Numbered from the stretch's first letter, positions 27,438-36,695 are shown. The stretch: DNA of 64,000 nt from CAZNNH01 sp964574335 (GCA_964574335.1 CAZNNH010000011.1:9127-73126), one strand, 5' to 3'. Notes: generated by a model from the letters alone, not told the origin. Translations and numbers: made by a program.

Positions 27438-28876
27438 AGGAACTTCAGCTTTCGGGCGGCGAAGGCGCTCATGTGGAGCAGCAGCAGACCGTGCCGGAAA
27501 CGGGAGATGTTGGTCTCGCCATAGCGGCGCTCGTGATATCGGATCGCCAGGTCCACGATGCGCAGGTTCAGGCGGGCGGCCCCGAACAGCAGGTCGAAGT
27601 CGCCGAAGGGGTCGAAGTCCCCGAAGTAGGAGCGGTTGCCGGCGATCCGCTCGTAGTCCTCCCGGTACAGCGCCTTGGTCCCGCACAGCGTGTCGCGTAC
27701 CTGCTGGCCGAGCAGCCACGAGAACAGCGCCGCGAAGGACTTGTTGGCGAGCAGGTTGAGGAAGCGCATCGCTCGTCCTTCCATCGGGTAGACCAGCCGC
27801 GAGCCGTTGATCAGCTCCCCCTTGCCCCGGGTCAGCGCCAGCACGAACTTGGGGATGTCCTCGGGCGCGACCCCCATGTCGGAGTCGAGGATCAGCACCA
27901 CCTCGCCGCGGGCGTGGGCGAAGCCCAGGCGCACCGCGTCCCCCTTGCCCTTGCCGGTCTGCTTGAGCAGCCGCAGCGAGCGCTCCGGGTGCTCGGCGAT
28001 CACCTGCCGGATCACCTCTTCGGTGTCGTCGCTCGACCCCCCCTCGACGAAGAGGAACTCGCTGTTCGGTCCCAGCTCGGGGAGCCGCTCGACCAGGGGC
28101 CGGACGTGGCCCGACTCGTTGCGACACGGGATGATCACGCTGGTGCTGGGAAGCGAGGCTCGAGACCCGGCGAACCGATGGGGCGCGGGCCGGGCGATGA
28201 TGCCGTACATCAGCGAGAGCCCGTCCATCAGCGGCAGCCGGCCCAGGTACTTGTTGAGCAGGTCCGCGAGCAGCGGGATGCCCGCCGGGAAGACGATCTG
28301 GCGATCGTGCCGGACCACCTCGAAGTCGGCCAGGCCCATCATGTTGCGGATCTCCTCGGGGGGCAGCCAGGCCTCGGGCGGTTGGCGGTACTTCAGGCGC
28401 ATCAGCTCGGCCAGCCGCAGCAGCGGCTGCCACAGCCGGCTGTAGCTGTAGAGCAGGACCCGGGTCCGCGAGTGACACAGGGGGTGCAGGCGCTCGAGGA
28501 GGGTCTGTACGTCGGCCAAGTGGGTGACCACGTTGACGAGCAGGATGACGTCGAAGGGTCCGCCGGTCTGGGCCAGCAACTGGGGGTCTGCGCCGTCGCC
28601 CTCCAGGAAATGCAGGTCCTGGCCCGGGTAGCGGGCGCGCGCGGCGGCGATCGCCTGGCCCGAGACGTCGATCCCCACCCCGCGTGACGGCCGAAGCGCC
28701 GCCAGCAGGTGGCCCGAGCCGCAGCCCACGTCCAGGACCCGCTGGCCGGGCGGGACCCGGGCCCGCAAGACCCGCTCCAGGTAGCGGTAGAAGTAGCGGC
28801 GGGCATGGCGGGACTGCTCGATCCTGTCGTGGTGCTCGTCGTAGAAGCGACGCACCTCGTCGAGCAGCGGGTCCAT
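27434..28876 (-). CDS. Bifunctional methyltransferase - GT2 glycosyltransferase fusion
   Basis: A 480-aa protein with two complete domains. Residues ~1-220: class I methyltransferase (RVLDVGCGSGHLLAALRPSRGVGIDVSG, FDVILLVNVVTHLADVQTLLERL). Residues ~245-480: GT2 of the DPM1/polyprenyl type (TSVIIPCRNE, FLFVEGGSSDDTEEVI, VLILDSDMGVAPEDIP, TLCGTKALYREDY, DFDLLFGAARLNLRI). ATG at 28876 shares one base with the stop of the upstream GDP-fucose synthase (TGATG). A single polypeptide implies that glycosyl transfer and methylation occur in sequence. The substrate is unknown. Confidence 0.88.
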   Translation of the reverse strand: MDPLLDEVRRFYDEHHDRIEQSRHARRYFYRYLERVLRARVPPGQRVLDVGCGSGHLLAALRPSRGVGIDVSGQAIAAARARYPGQDLHFLEGDGADPQLLAQTGGPFDVILLVNVVTHLADVQTLLERLHPLCHSRTRVLLYSYSRLWQPLLRLAELMRLKYRQPPEAWLPPEEIRNMMGLADFEVVRHDRQIVFPAGIPLLADLLNKYLGRLPLMDGLSLMYGIIARPAPHRFAGSRASLPSTSVIIPCRNESGHVRPLVERLPELGPNSEFLFVEGGSSDDTEEVIRQVIAEHPERSLRLLKQTGKGKGDAVRLGFAHARGEVVLILDSDMGVAPEDIPKFVLALTRGKGELINGSRLVYPMEGRAMRFLNLLANKSFAALFSWLLGQQVRDTLCGTKALYREDYERIAGNRSYFGDFDPFGDFDLLFGAARLNLRIVDLAIRYHERRYGETNISRFRHGLLLLHMSAFAARKLKFL

Positions 28877-29826
28877 CAAGCGCCCGCCGGTGCGGCCCGC
28901 TGCTCGCGATACCAGGCGATGGTCCTCCGCAGCCCCTCCTCGAACGAGGTCTCGGCGCGGAAGCCGAACTGGCTTTCGGCGCGCGAGGTGTCGAGGCAGC
29001 GGCGCGGCTGACCGTCCGGCTGGCTCGAGTCCCAGCGCACCGTCCCCTCGAACCTCATCAGCCGGGCGATCCGCTCGACCAGGTCGCGGATGGTGATCTC
29101 GAAGCCGGCGCCCAGGTTCACCGGCACCTCCCCATCGTAGCCCTCGGTGGCCCGGACGATCCCCCTGGCGGCGTCCTCCACGTACAGGAACTCCCGCGAG
29201 GCCTTTCCGGTCCCCCACACCTCCACCTGGTCCCTTCCCTGGTCGAGGGCTTCCTGGAACTTGCGGATCAGGGCCGGGATGACGTGGGACGAGGCGGGGT
29301 CGAAGTTGTCGCCCGGCCCGTACAGGTTGACGGGCAGCAGATGGATCACGTTCATCCCGTATTGCTGCCGGTAGGCCTGCCCTTGCACCAGCAGCATCTT
29401 CTTGGCCAGACCGTAGGGTGCGTTGGTCTCCTCAGGGTAGCCGTTCCAGAGGTCGTCCTCGCGGAACGGCACCGGGGTCAGCTTGGGGTAGGAGCAGATG
29501 GTGCCGACTGTCACCACCTTGGGGACGCCGGCCCTTCGGCACTCCTCGATCAGCAACACGCCCATCATCAGGTTGTCGAAGAAGAACAGGCCGGGGTTCT
29601 CGCGGTTGGCGCCGATCCCGCCGACCCGGGCCGCCAGGTGGATCATCACGTCGGGGCGGGCGTCGGTCACCAGCCGCCGGCAGGCATCGCGGTCGACCAG
29701 GTCGTAGTCCCGCTTCCGGGGCACCACGATCTCCGCGGGCCGCCGCGTCTCGAGCTCGCGGACCACGAACCGTCCGAGGAAGCCCGAGCCACCGGTCACG
29801 ACCACACGCTTTCCGGGAAGCTCCAT
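28876..29826 (-). CDS. fcl: GDP-L-fucose synthase (GDP-4-keto-6-deoxymannose epimerase/reductase)
   Basis: Converts GDP-4-keto-6-deoxy-D-mannose to GDP-L-fucose with NADPH; 316 aa, family-typical length. It has NADP-binding VVVTGGSGFLGRFV, LAARVGGIGANRENP, GTICSYPKLTPVPF with the catalytic Cys, YGLAKKM with the YxxxK dyad, NLYGPGDNFDPASSHVIPALIRKF with the second catalytic His, and REFLYVEDAARGI. ATG at 29826 lies 8 nt after a TAGATT -10, so translation is probably leaderless. First gene of the operon fcl, methyltransferase-GT2 fusion, methyltransferase. Confidence 0.93.
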   Translation of the reverse strand: MELPGKRVVVTGGSGFLGRFVVRELETRRPAEIVVPRKRDYDLVDRDACRRLVTDARPDVMIHLAARVGGIGANRENPGLFFFDNLMMGVLLIEECRRAGVPKVVTVGTICSYPKLTPVPFREDDLWNGYPEETNAPYGLAKKMLLVQGQAYRQQYGMNVIHLLPVNLYGPGDNFDPASSHVIPALIRKFQEALDQGRDQVEVWGTGKASREFLYVEDAARGIVRATEGYDGEVPVNLGAGFEITIRDLVERIARLMRFEGTVRWDSSQPDGQPRRCLDTSRAESQFGFRAETSFEEGLRRTIAWYREQRAAPAGA

Positions 29827-29834
29827 GGCAGCGC

Positions 29835-29863
29835 AATCTAGCACGCGAGTGCGGGCGCGACAA
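29835..29863 (-). promoter_or_regulatory. Sigma70-type promoter of the fcl operon
   Basis: On the minus strand TTGTCG (29863-29858), 17-nt spacer, TAGATT (29840-29835). Predicted start about 29828, 2 nt before the ATG. Confidence 0.6.
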
Positions 29864-29882
29864 CGTGACCGCCCGGGCTCGA

Positions 29883-31982
29883 CTACTGGTAGAACCAGTA
29901 GCGGAAGGCGGCGTAGTGGCCCACCAGCCGGAGCCGGACCGGCGTGGCACCCACTCGCTCGGCCGGGAGGCGCAGCACCCGCTCGTCCCATCCGGGCCGG
30001 GGGCGCCAGGTGGTGGAGGTGGCGGTCCGGCCACCGATCTCGACCCTCAGCCAGGCCTGGTCGAGCTCGAGGTGGAAGCGGCCGCTGCCCACCGCGCGCA
30101 GCACGTTGACGTCGAGGTCCCGGGCGCTGCGCAGCACGATGATGAGCGCCCGTCCCGGCACGGCCTGGACCTCGAGCTCCTCTTCGCCGAGGATCGCCCG
30201 GCCGGCGTCCAGGACCGGGACCGTCCGACCGTCGACCACCTCGTCCGCCCCGCGGGCGGTGCCGTGCAGCCGCAGGTTTCCGAGTCGGGACTGGAAGCGG
30301 TAGCCGTGCCGCCCCTCGTCCTCCGAGTCACAGACGTTGAGCCGGTCCACCTCCGAGAGCCCCGCGATCGCCGCCAGCGTTTCGGGGTGCAGCGGCTGGT
30401 CTCCATGCTCCAGCGCGGCGTAGCGGGTGCGGAAGATCTGGATCTCGTCCGAGAGGCTGCTGGTCTGGAAAAGGGGCGGGGGCACGATCAGGCGCTCCAG
30501 GATCGGGTGGCCCGACCGTGCCGACTGGGTGGTGATGAGGTACGGCGGTCGTTCGGCCGTGGCCATCCGGCGCAGGGACTCGAGCACCCCGGCCTCGCGC
30601 TCCGCCTTGTGGTTGCCGAGGAAGGCCGGGCTGGTCACGCCGTGCAGGTTCACGTTGTGGTGGCCGGTCAGGTACTCGACGCTGGTGGCCAGGTTGGCCA
30701 TCGCCACGCCGTGGGGGAGGTGGTCGGCGATCCAGCGCGCCGCCGCGACGTCGCGGCGGTAGACGCTGCCGGCCATCTCCGCGTAGATCGAGGCGAAGCG
30801 CACGGTGGAGAGCAAACCGAAGACCAGGCACACGCCGGCCCCGAGACGGTAGTAGCCACGCTCCAGGGGGCCGTCGCCCCGGGCCAGGGCCTGGGTCACC
30901 TTGGCAAGGCCGACGGCCACCAGCGCCAGCAAGCCGGGGAAGGCCCACAGCAGGTAGCGGTTGAAGTGAACGCCCATGAAGACGTTGGGCGAGACCAGCA
31001 CAAACAGGACGGCGACCATCCCGGCCCAGACCCGCAGCGCGACCCGGGCCGAGGGGCGGGGCGGGGCGAGCGCGGCCAGCACCAGCAGCAGGCCGAGCGG
31101 CGGGAGGAAGTACGGCGAGTAACCCTCGGCGAAGCCGACCCGGGCCTCGGCGGGGTAGAAGCCCAGGAGCAAACCCCGCAGCACGTCCTGGCCGTAGGCC
31201 GCCAGCAGCCCCAGGCTTTCGGTCACACCGTACGCGTCGAAAAGCGACTTGTCGGCCACCGAGGTCCCCAGGAAGCGGCCGGTGGCCCAGCGGTTGATCG
31301 CCAACACGGCGAGGCCCGCGCCGGTGGGAAGCCACGCCCACAGGCGGGCCACCAGCGTCCGAGGCGGACCCAGCCACACCAGCGCCGCCCCCAGCAGCAG
31401 CGCCAGGGGCAGCCCCTCGGGACGGGCCAGGGCGATGAGGGCGCCCGCCGCCACGATTCCCCACGGCCGCTCGTGCTCCCACTCCGAGAGCATCCGCTCG
31501 AGCAGCCAGAGCGCCAGCAGCATGAAGAGGGCGAGGTCGGAGCCGTAGAGGAACCCCCACACCACCGGGCCGCCCAGCGCCAGAAGCGCCCCAGCCAGCT
31601 CGCCCGCGCCCGCGCCCGCGGCCAGCCTGCCGATGCGACGCGCCAGGAAGGCGGCGGCGACGTACCAGGTGGCGCCCAGCAGCATGGCGAAGGCCACCAA
31701 GCCCTCACCGCGAGCGCCGAGGGCGTGGAAGAGCGCCAGGATGGAGGTGTGCAGCAGGCTGGTGGCGCCGGTGGTGCCGGCCTCACCGGCGTTGTACTGG
31801 AAGGCATGCCCTTCCGCCATCGCCCGCGCGTACTGGGCCACCACGTAGAAATCCACGATCGGGGGGACGAAGTGGACCTCGGTGGCGGCCAGCATCAGGC
31901 CGAGGAAGAGGCCGACAACCAACAGGCAGAGGAGCAGGAGCCTGGTGGCCGGCCCGATCGGGGGGAGGCGGACACCTCTCAT
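29883..31982 (-). CDS. GT-C-like polytopic membrane protein
   Basis: A 699-aa inner-membrane protein with about 11 hydrophobic segments in residues 10-450 and a soluble, probably periplasmic C-terminal half. The first loop (PIVDFYVVAQYARAMAEGHAFQYNAGE) has the acidic residue and AxxxxxG pattern of polyprenyl-sugar-using GT-C enzymes of the ArnT or arabinofuranosyltransferase type. ATG at 31982 is chosen; the frame is open further upstream, but that lies opposite the prepilin peptidase gene. A TAGTAT box is 11 nt before the ATG. Donor and acceptor unknown. Confidence 0.75.
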   Translation of the reverse strand: MRGVRLPPIGPATRLLLLCLLVVGLFLGLMLAATEVHFVPPIVDFYVVAQYARAMAEGHAFQYNAGEAGTTGATSLLHTSILALFHALGARGEGLVAFAMLLGATWYVAAAFLARRIGRLAAGAGAGELAGALLALGGPVVWGFLYGSDLALFMLLALWLLERMLSEWEHERPWGIVAAGALIALARPEGLPLALLLGAALVWLGPPRTLVARLWAWLPTGAGLAVLAINRWATGRFLGTSVADKSLFDAYGVTESLGLLAAYGQDVLRGLLLGFYPAEARVGFAEGYSPYFLPPLGLLLVLAALAPPRPSARVALRVWAGMVAVLFVLVSPNVFMGVHFNRYLLWAFPGLLALVAVGLAKVTQALARGDGPLERGYYRLGAGVCLVFGLLSTVRFASIYAEMAGSVYRRDVAAARWIADHLPHGVAMANLATSVEYLTGHHNVNLHGVTSPAFLGNHKAEREAGVLESLRRMATAERPPYLITTQSARSGHPILERLIVPPPLFQTSSLSDEIQIFRTRYAALEHGDQPLHPETLAAIAGLSEVDRLNVCDSEDEGRHGYRFQSRLGNLRLHGTARGADEVVDGRTVPVLDAGRAILGEEELEVQAVPGRALIIVLRSARDLDVNVLRAVGSGRFHLELDQAWLRVEIGGRTATSTTWRPRPGWDERVLRLPAERVGATPVRLRLVGHYAAFRYWFYQ

Positions 31983-31993
31983 CGCCGAGAAAG

Positions 31994-31999
31994 ATACTA
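31994..31999 (-). promoter_or_regulatory. Candidate -10 element of GT-C-like gene
   Basis: TAGTAT on the minus strand, 11 nt upstream of the ATG at 31982; no clear -35. The region is shared with the divergent prepilin peptidase gene. Confidence 0.35.
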
Positions 32000-32046
32000 C
32001 GCCGCGCGGTTGCGGCGTGGGCGGGGCTCCCCCAGAATGGGACCGC

Positions 32047-32859
32047 GTGCTCCGGCATCTGCTTCCGATCGACCTCATGCTCTCCTCTCCCTTCCGAGAG
32101 GGGATCAGCCTTGTGTTGGGTCTCGTCGTCGGCAGCTTCGCGAACGTGTGCATCCACCGGCTGCCGGACGGGGCGTCGGTGGTGTCGCCGCCGTCGCGCT
32201 GTCCCGCCTGCTCGGCCCGGATCCGGCCGTGGGACAACATCCCCGTGCTGAGCTACCTGCTGCTGCTCGGCCGCTGCCGCTCGTGCCGGGCTCGTATCTC
32301 CCCCCGCTATCCGCTGATCGAGATCGCCAACGGTCTGCTCTACGGGGCGTTGGCCTCGGCGTTCGGCCCCTCTTGGCGCACCCTCGTGCTGATGGCCTTC
32401 GTCACCGCCCTGCTGGTCCTGATCTGGATCGACCTCGACCACCACCTGCTCCCCAACGTGATCACGCTGCCGGGCATCCTGGTCGGCCTGGCCGCCAGCT
32501 TCCTGCCGGGCTCGCAGGTGACCCCGCTCGGCGCGGCCGGCGCCGCCGCCTTTGGCTACCTCGCCTTCTTCGCGGTGGCCACCGCCTACCGGCGTCTGCG
32601 CGGCGTCGAGGGGCTGGGGCAGGGCGACTGGAAGCTGGCGGCCATGCTCGGGGCCTTCCTGGGCTGGGAGCCGCTGCTGCTCACCATCTTCCTGGCGGCG
32701 CTGTCTGGGACGCTCGTCGGTCTCGGCCTGATGCTGGTTCGGGGCCGCACCCTCAGGCACGCGCTGCCGCTCGGCACCTTCCTGGGCCTGGCGGCGATCG
32801 CGGTGCTTTTCGCCGGCGAGCCGCTGCTCCGCTGGTACCGGGGTCTCTTGCGTGTCTGA
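32047..32859 (+). CDS. pilD: PilD, prepilin leader peptidase / N-methyltransferase
   Basis: An inner-membrane aspartyl protease that cleaves prepilins before Phe1 and methylates the new N-terminus; 270 aa. It has the N-terminal GSFANVCIHRLP block and the four-cysteine zinc loop (CPAC ... CRSC), which marks the methylating bifunctional form. The two catalytic Asp motifs are IWIDLDHHLLP and GLGQGDWKLAA, with ~8 TM segments. GTG at 32047 is used; ATG at 32077 is an alternative. It should process the five pilin-type genes here. It overlaps the following kinase gene by 8 nt. Confidence 0.94.
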   Translation: MLRHLLPIDLMLSSPFREGISLVLGLVVGSFANVCIHRLPDGASVVSPPSRCPACSARIRPWDNIPVLSYLLLLGRCRSCRARISPRYPLIEIANGLLYGALASAFGPSWRTLVLMAFVTALLVLIWIDLDHHLLPNVITLPGILVGLAASFLPGSQVTPLGAAGAAAFGYLAFFAVATAYRRLRGVEGLGQGDWKLAAMLGAFLGWEPLLLTIFLAALSGTLVGLGLMLVRGRTLRHALPLGTFLGLAAIAVLFAGEPLLRWYRGLLRV

Positions 32860-34261
32860 GCCGAGGCGCCGCACGCCCCGCCTGGCGCTCGGCCTGGCGA
32901 TCGTGCTGGTGGGCCTGGTCGACGTCCACGCCTTGCTCCAGTCGCTGCGCTCGCAGGAGCGACTGCGGGAGCGGGCGGCGGCGAGCGCACGCCAGTCGCT
33001 TCTGGCCGCCAGCGCCCAGATCGCCGCCACGTTGCCGCGGGACCGGCTGCAGGCGGTGGAGCTGGCCCGCCGGCTGACCGGTGCCCTCTCGGCGGAGATC
33101 CTCGCCGAGTCCGGGGAGCGCCTGCTCGCCAGCCCCGGAGCCGCCCCGCAGGCCCACCGGCTGTCCCCGCAGGAGCTGCGGAGGCTGGAGGGCGGCGGTG
33201 ACTTGGTGAGCGTCGGGCCGCTGGCCGGTGACCCCCCGAGGTTGCTCACCTACGCGGCACTCCGCGACCCCGCCGGACGGTCGCTCTTGTTGCGCATCTC
33301 CACCACCGCCCCAGAGCTGGTGGAGGACATGCGGGAGCGGCGGATGCTCTGGCTTGGCCACGGCGTCTCGCTGGCTCTGCTGTTGGTGGCCGCCGTCCTG
33401 GCCCTGTCCCCGGGGCGGGACGACTCCGCGGGCGGCGGCGTCCTCGCCGCCTACGAGGAGGCGATGGGACGGCTCCGGGAGCACGGCGTCGCCGTCGATC
33501 GCGAGCACCGGCGTGAGCGGCGGCGGATGGAGGACGAGATCCAGCTCAAGGAGGCGATGGCGCGGGCGGGCGAGCTGGCGGCGGGGATGGCCCACGAGGT
33601 GCGCAACGGCCTGGCGACCATCGTCGGCTACGCCCGGCTGGCGGAGCGGAGCGCGGGGACGGACGCCTCCCGCCAGGCGGCGGCCGCGATCCTCGAGGAG
33701 TGCAGGACGCTGGAAGCGACGGTCCGTCGCCTCATGGACTACGTGAGGAAGGAGACGCTGGAGCTGCAGCCCTTCGACCCCCTGCGGATGCTCTCGAGGG
33801 TGGCGGGGCGCGAGTCGCGGGCCGAGACCGAGATGGCGGCGCCGTCGGGCGGCGACGGCGAGACCATCCGGGGCGACGAGGAGCTGCTGGAGCGGGCGTT
33901 CGAGAACCTGGTCAGGAACGCCCGAGAGGCGGCGGGTGCGGGGGGGCACGTGTGGATCAGGGGCGAGCGCCGGGGGGCCTGCTATCATGTCTTCGTGGCT
34001 GACGACGGACCCGGCCTGCCCAAGGAGGAGAAGGAGGGCCTGCGCCCCTTCCACAGCACCAAGCCCGGCGGGCTGGGATTGGGGCTGCCAATGGCCCTCA
34101 AGATCGTCCGCCTGCACCAGGGCGAGCTGCTGCTGCGCGACCGCGTCCCGCGAGGCCTCGAGGTCGAGGTGCGGCTCCCCGCCGACGGCCCTGGGGCTGA
34201 GTCCAGCGTTACCGTCGGTAGCGCGCGGGCGGGTACCGAGGGGCCAGTCGAGCCGGTGTGA
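32852..34261 (+). CDS. Membrane sensor histidine kinase
   Basis: A 469-aa kinase. TM1 is at ~10-28, an extracytoplasmic sensor region at ~30-165 with no recognised domain, and TM2 at ~168-188 (HGVSLALLLVAAVLAL). A coiled linker leads to the H-box AGMAHEVRNGLATIVG with H248 (the usual Pro of HExRNP is Gly here), N box (ENLVRNAREAAGAG), G1 (VADDGPGLP) and G2 (GLGLGLPMALKIV). GTG at 32852 overlaps pilD. No regulator is adjacent; the NtrC-type protein at 38432 is the nearest orphan partner. Probably in one operon with pilD. Confidence 0.87.
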   Translation: MSEPRRRTPRLALGLAIVLVGLVDVHALLQSLRSQERLRERAAASARQSLLAASAQIAATLPRDRLQAVELARRLTGALSAEILAESGERLLASPGAAPQAHRLSPQELRRLEGGGDLVSVGPLAGDPPRLLTYAALRDPAGRSLLLRISTTAPELVEDMRERRMLWLGHGVSLALLLVAAVLALSPGRDDSAGGGVLAAYEEAMGRLREHGVAVDREHRRERRRMEDEIQLKEAMARAGELAAGMAHEVRNGLATIVGYARLAERSAGTDASRQAAAAILEECRTLEATVRRLMDYVRKETLELQPFDPLRMLSRVAGRESRAETEMAAPSGGDGETIRGDEELLERAFENLVRNAREAAGAGGHVWIRGERRGACYHVFVADDGPGLPKEEKEGLRPFHSTKPGGLGLGLPMALKIVRLHQGELLLRDRVPRGLEVEVRLPADGPGAESSVTVGSARAGTEGPVEPV

Positions 34262-34275
34262 CGTGGCTAACAGGT

Positions 34276-34284
34276 TGATATAAT
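34276..34284 (+). promoter_or_regulatory. Extended -10 promoter of the minor pilin operon
   Basis: TGATATAAT: a perfect TATAAT (34279-34284) with an upstream TG, which can compensate for the absent -35. Predicted start ~34291, leader ~48 nt. One of the few AT-rich spots in the window. Confidence 0.75.
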
Positions 34285-34338
34285 TCCATTTGGACGTGTC
34301 GGCAGGGGGTGGGTACACGGCTTGCTAGAGGTGTGACC

Positions 34339-35007
34339 ATGGGTGTGACCATGAGAACCGTGGCAGGGCGAGGCAGGCCCGGGCGGGCCAGCGCCGGCTT
34401 CACCATGATCGAGCTGCTGGTGGTGATCGCGATCATCGCCATCATGGCCGCCGCTGCGCTCCCCAACATCGCGGGCTACGTCCGCAGCGCGCGGATCCGG
34501 GGCGCGGCCCAGCAGGTCAAGGACCAGATCATGACCGCCCGGACCAAGGCCATCACGAAGAACGTCAATAACGGCGTCGTGTTCGTGACGCTGTCGAACA
34601 GCACCTACCGCTACGTCATCGAGGACGACATGGTGGGCCCGCCGTTCGACCCCCGCCCACAGACCGTGACGGCCGTCATGGCCATGCCCGAGCCGAACCC
34701 GCAGGCCGGGCCACCGGGGCAGCTCCCGACCGGCGTGCTTTTCGTCCCCATCAACGCCAACGACTCCGGCTTCCGCTTTGACCGCTACGGGCGCTTCCAC
34801 GACCCCGATGGCACGCCGGAGCAGCCCGATATCGGGGCCGGCAGCGACTTCGTGAGCAACGGGAACCACCCCGACTGCCCGGGCGGCGCCATCGTGCTGG
34901 ACCAGCCGGAGACCGGCCTGGAGCGGAAGGTGTGTGTCGCGCCCGGGGGGCGGGTCCGGATCTGCACGCCGGACCGGACGGATGCCAACCGGGCCTGTCT
35001 GGACTGA
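34339..35007 (+). CDS. Minor pilin, GspH/FimT-like
   Basis: A 222-aa prepilin with a long leader ending ...RASAG before FTMIELLVVIAIIAIMAAAALPNIAGYV, a type IV pilin signal with Glu5. The globular part (GAAQQVKDQIMTARTKAITKNVNNGV ... YRYVIEDD) fits GspH/FimT pseudopilins; a Cys-containing C-terminus (NHPDCPGG, RICTPD) follows. The start is ambiguous because an 11-nt direct repeat (34331-34341 and 34343-34353) gives two in-frame ATGs. ATG 34339 is preferred because AGAGG lies at the right distance. First of three minor pilins, probably the tip or priming complex. Confidence 0.86.
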   Translation: MGVTMRTVAGRGRPGRASAGFTMIELLVVIAIIAIMAAAALPNIAGYVRSARIRGAAQQVKDQIMTARTKAITKNVNNGVVFVTLSNSTYRYVIEDDMVGPPFDPRPQTVTAVMAMPEPNPQAGPPGQLPTGVLFVPINANDSGFRFDRYGRFHDPDGTPEQPDIGAGSDFVSNGNHPDCPGGAIVLDQPETGLERKVCVAPGGRVRICTPDRTDANRACLD

Positions 35008-35031
35008 GGGCAGCGTATCGAAGGAGCTGTG

Positions 35032-35535
35032 ATGGCAGAGCTTGGACGGAGAACGGATCGGCGGGAGGCCGAGCGCGGCTTCACGCTGATCGAGGCGCTG
35101 GTGGCGGTCGCCATCCTGGTGTTCGGTCTGGCCGGCGTGACCAACCTGATCGTGCTGGCCGCCGACTCGACCACCGTGGCCAACCAGGCCACCGCCGCCG
35201 TGACCGAGGCCACCGAGACCATGGAGCGGCTCAAGGCGATCCCGTTCAACACCCTGGTGGTGGGAGGCGACCTCGACAACCCGCTGCCCGCCGCCGCCGT
35301 GGTGGGGTCCGCCGGGGCCGACGAGGTCACGGCCGCCACGTACAACAGGATCCGCGAGCTCCCCGGCGTGGGCGCCATCCGCACCACCTGGAGGATCGCC
35401 CGGCCCGGGGCGGGGGGGCCGGACGTCCTGTACATCGAGGTGCGGTCCGAGAGCACGAGCCCGATGCGCGGGCGGCGGACCCGCGCCCAGTTCTCCACCT
35501 TCCGGACCTGCACCACCCAGGGGTGCCCGATTTGA
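35032..35535 (+). CDS. Minor pilin, PilV/GspI-like
   Basis: A 167-aa prepilin. The leader ends in EAERG before FTLIEALVAVAILVFGLAGVTNLIVLAA, the PilV/GspI form of the signal (IEALVAVAILVFG). The rest (TTVANQATAAVTEATETMERLKAIPFNTL ... TTWRIARPG) fits PilV-like minor pilins. RBS AAGGAG at 35021-35026; ATG at 35032 (GTG at 35029 also in frame). It lies 24 nt after the GspH-like gene and 26 nt before the PilW-like gene. Confidence 0.87.
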   Translation: MAELGRRTDRREAERGFTLIEALVAVAILVFGLAGVTNLIVLAADSTTVANQATAAVTEATETMERLKAIPFNTLVVGGDLDNPLPAAAVVGSAGADEVTAATYNRIRELPGVGAIRTTWRIARPGAGGPDVLYIEVRSESTSPMRGRRTRAQFSTFRTCTTQGCPI

Positions 35536-35561
35536 CGCCCGGTCGCCAGGAGCGAACCAAG

Positions 35562-36695
35562 ATGAGCGATCCACGCGCTTCGGAGGACGGCTTCAGCCTG
35601 GTCGAGCTGATGGTCGCGATGGTGGTCACGCTGATGGTCACGGGGGCGATCTTCGGCCTGATTGCCGGGGGCCAGAGCGCCTTCCGGCGCAACCCGGAAC
35701 TGGTCGACCGGCAGCAATCCATCCGCATCGCCATGGACATGATCCAGCGGGACATCGCCGCCGCCGGGATGGGTTTCGGGGCGTTTGCCCAGGTATTCGG
35801 CGACGGGCTGGACGGCGCGGGTACGCTGCCGTCCGCCATCGAGGCGGCCGGGAACACCGACATCCTCGAGATCCACGCCAACGACGGCATGTGCGTGGAC
35901 TTGCCGGTCGATCCGGACAAGCCAGTCACCGGGACCAACGTCTACTCGATCATCCCCATTCCCGATTGCTTCCCCGATCCCGGGTGGGCCCTGATCATCT
36001 TCCCGGGCGCTCCGTCGATCTTCGGCTGGGCTCACAACCCCCACGCAGACGTCAAGGTGATCTTCAACAACGGCCAGCAACCAGCCGGCCTCTCGCCAAT
36101 CAAGGGCCAGCTCCCGGGGGCTCTCACGCCTGACGCGGAGGTCCCAATCCGTGTCATCCCCATGCAGTTCATCCGCTACGCGATCGCCCCCGACTCCGAC
36201 GCCGCGGGCCTCCCGAGCCTCTGGCGGACCAGCAGCGGAGGCATGGACAGCTCCGATGTGTTGCAGAACCCGGGGCCGGGAACCGATGCCTGGCAGTTGG
36301 TGGCCCGCGGCGTCGAGGACCTGCAGGTCTGGTACACGGCCTTGCAGCAGCCGCCGCCTGGCCCGCCGGGGCCGCCCGGAGCCCCGGTGGCCCCGGCCGC
36401 GGACGCCAAGACCGGGTGGGCCAGCACACCGGGAGCCACGGTTGTCGACGACTACGGGTCCCTCATCCTCCAGGTGCGGGTGGCCCTCTCGGCGCGGACC
36501 GAGGACGCGAACCTCCAGGGAGCCCGACAGCCGACCAACGCCGCCGTGGAAGCGGCGCCCCGCGGGATGCTGGTCTCGACCACCACGCCCCGGGCCGCCC
36601 TCTACTACCTGACCCAGATGCCGCCACCACCGGACCCCCCAGCCCCCGGGGCCACCCCAGAGGATGACCCCTACGCTGCCTACCGGTGGCAGTAG
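35562..36695 (+). CDS. Minor pilin, PilW/GspJ-like
   Basis: A 377-aa prepilin. The leader ends in SEDG before FSLVELMVAMVVTLMVTGAIFGLI. It is followed by RNPELVDRQQSIRIAMDMIQRDIAAAGMGF, the PilW signature (long helix plus IRIAMDMIQRDIA). A Pro-rich stretch (~260-280) and a 30-residue Pro/Asp-rich tail flank the C-terminal segment containing LILQVRVALSARTED. ATG at 35562 has CAGGAGCG upstream. Last gene of the minor pilin operon; with the two preceding genes it should form the pilus initiation complex. Confidence 0.85.
   Translation: MSDPRASEDGFSLVELMVAMVVTLMVTGAIFGLIAGGQSAFRRNPELVDRQQSIRIAMDMIQRDIAAAGMGFGAFAQVFGDGLDGAGTLPSAIEAAGNTDILEIHANDGMCVDLPVDPDKPVTGTNVYSIIPIPDCFPDPGWALIIFPGAPSIFGWAHNPHADVKVIFNNGQQPAGLSPIKGQLPGALTPDAEVPIRVIPMQFIRYAIAPDSDAAGLPSLWRTSSGGMDSSDVLQNPGPGTDAWQLVARGVEDLQVWYTALQQPPPGPPGPPGAPVAPAADAKTGWASTPGATVVDDYGSLILQVRVALSARTEDANLQGARQPTNAAVEAAPRGMLVSTTTPRAALYYLTQMPPPPDPPAPGATPEDDPYAAYRWQ

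Noticed and set aside
34255..34338. A sigma54 promoter for the minor pilins
   Set aside because: No TGG-N10-GC arrangement with correct spacing; a clear extended -10 (TGATATAAT) is present instead.
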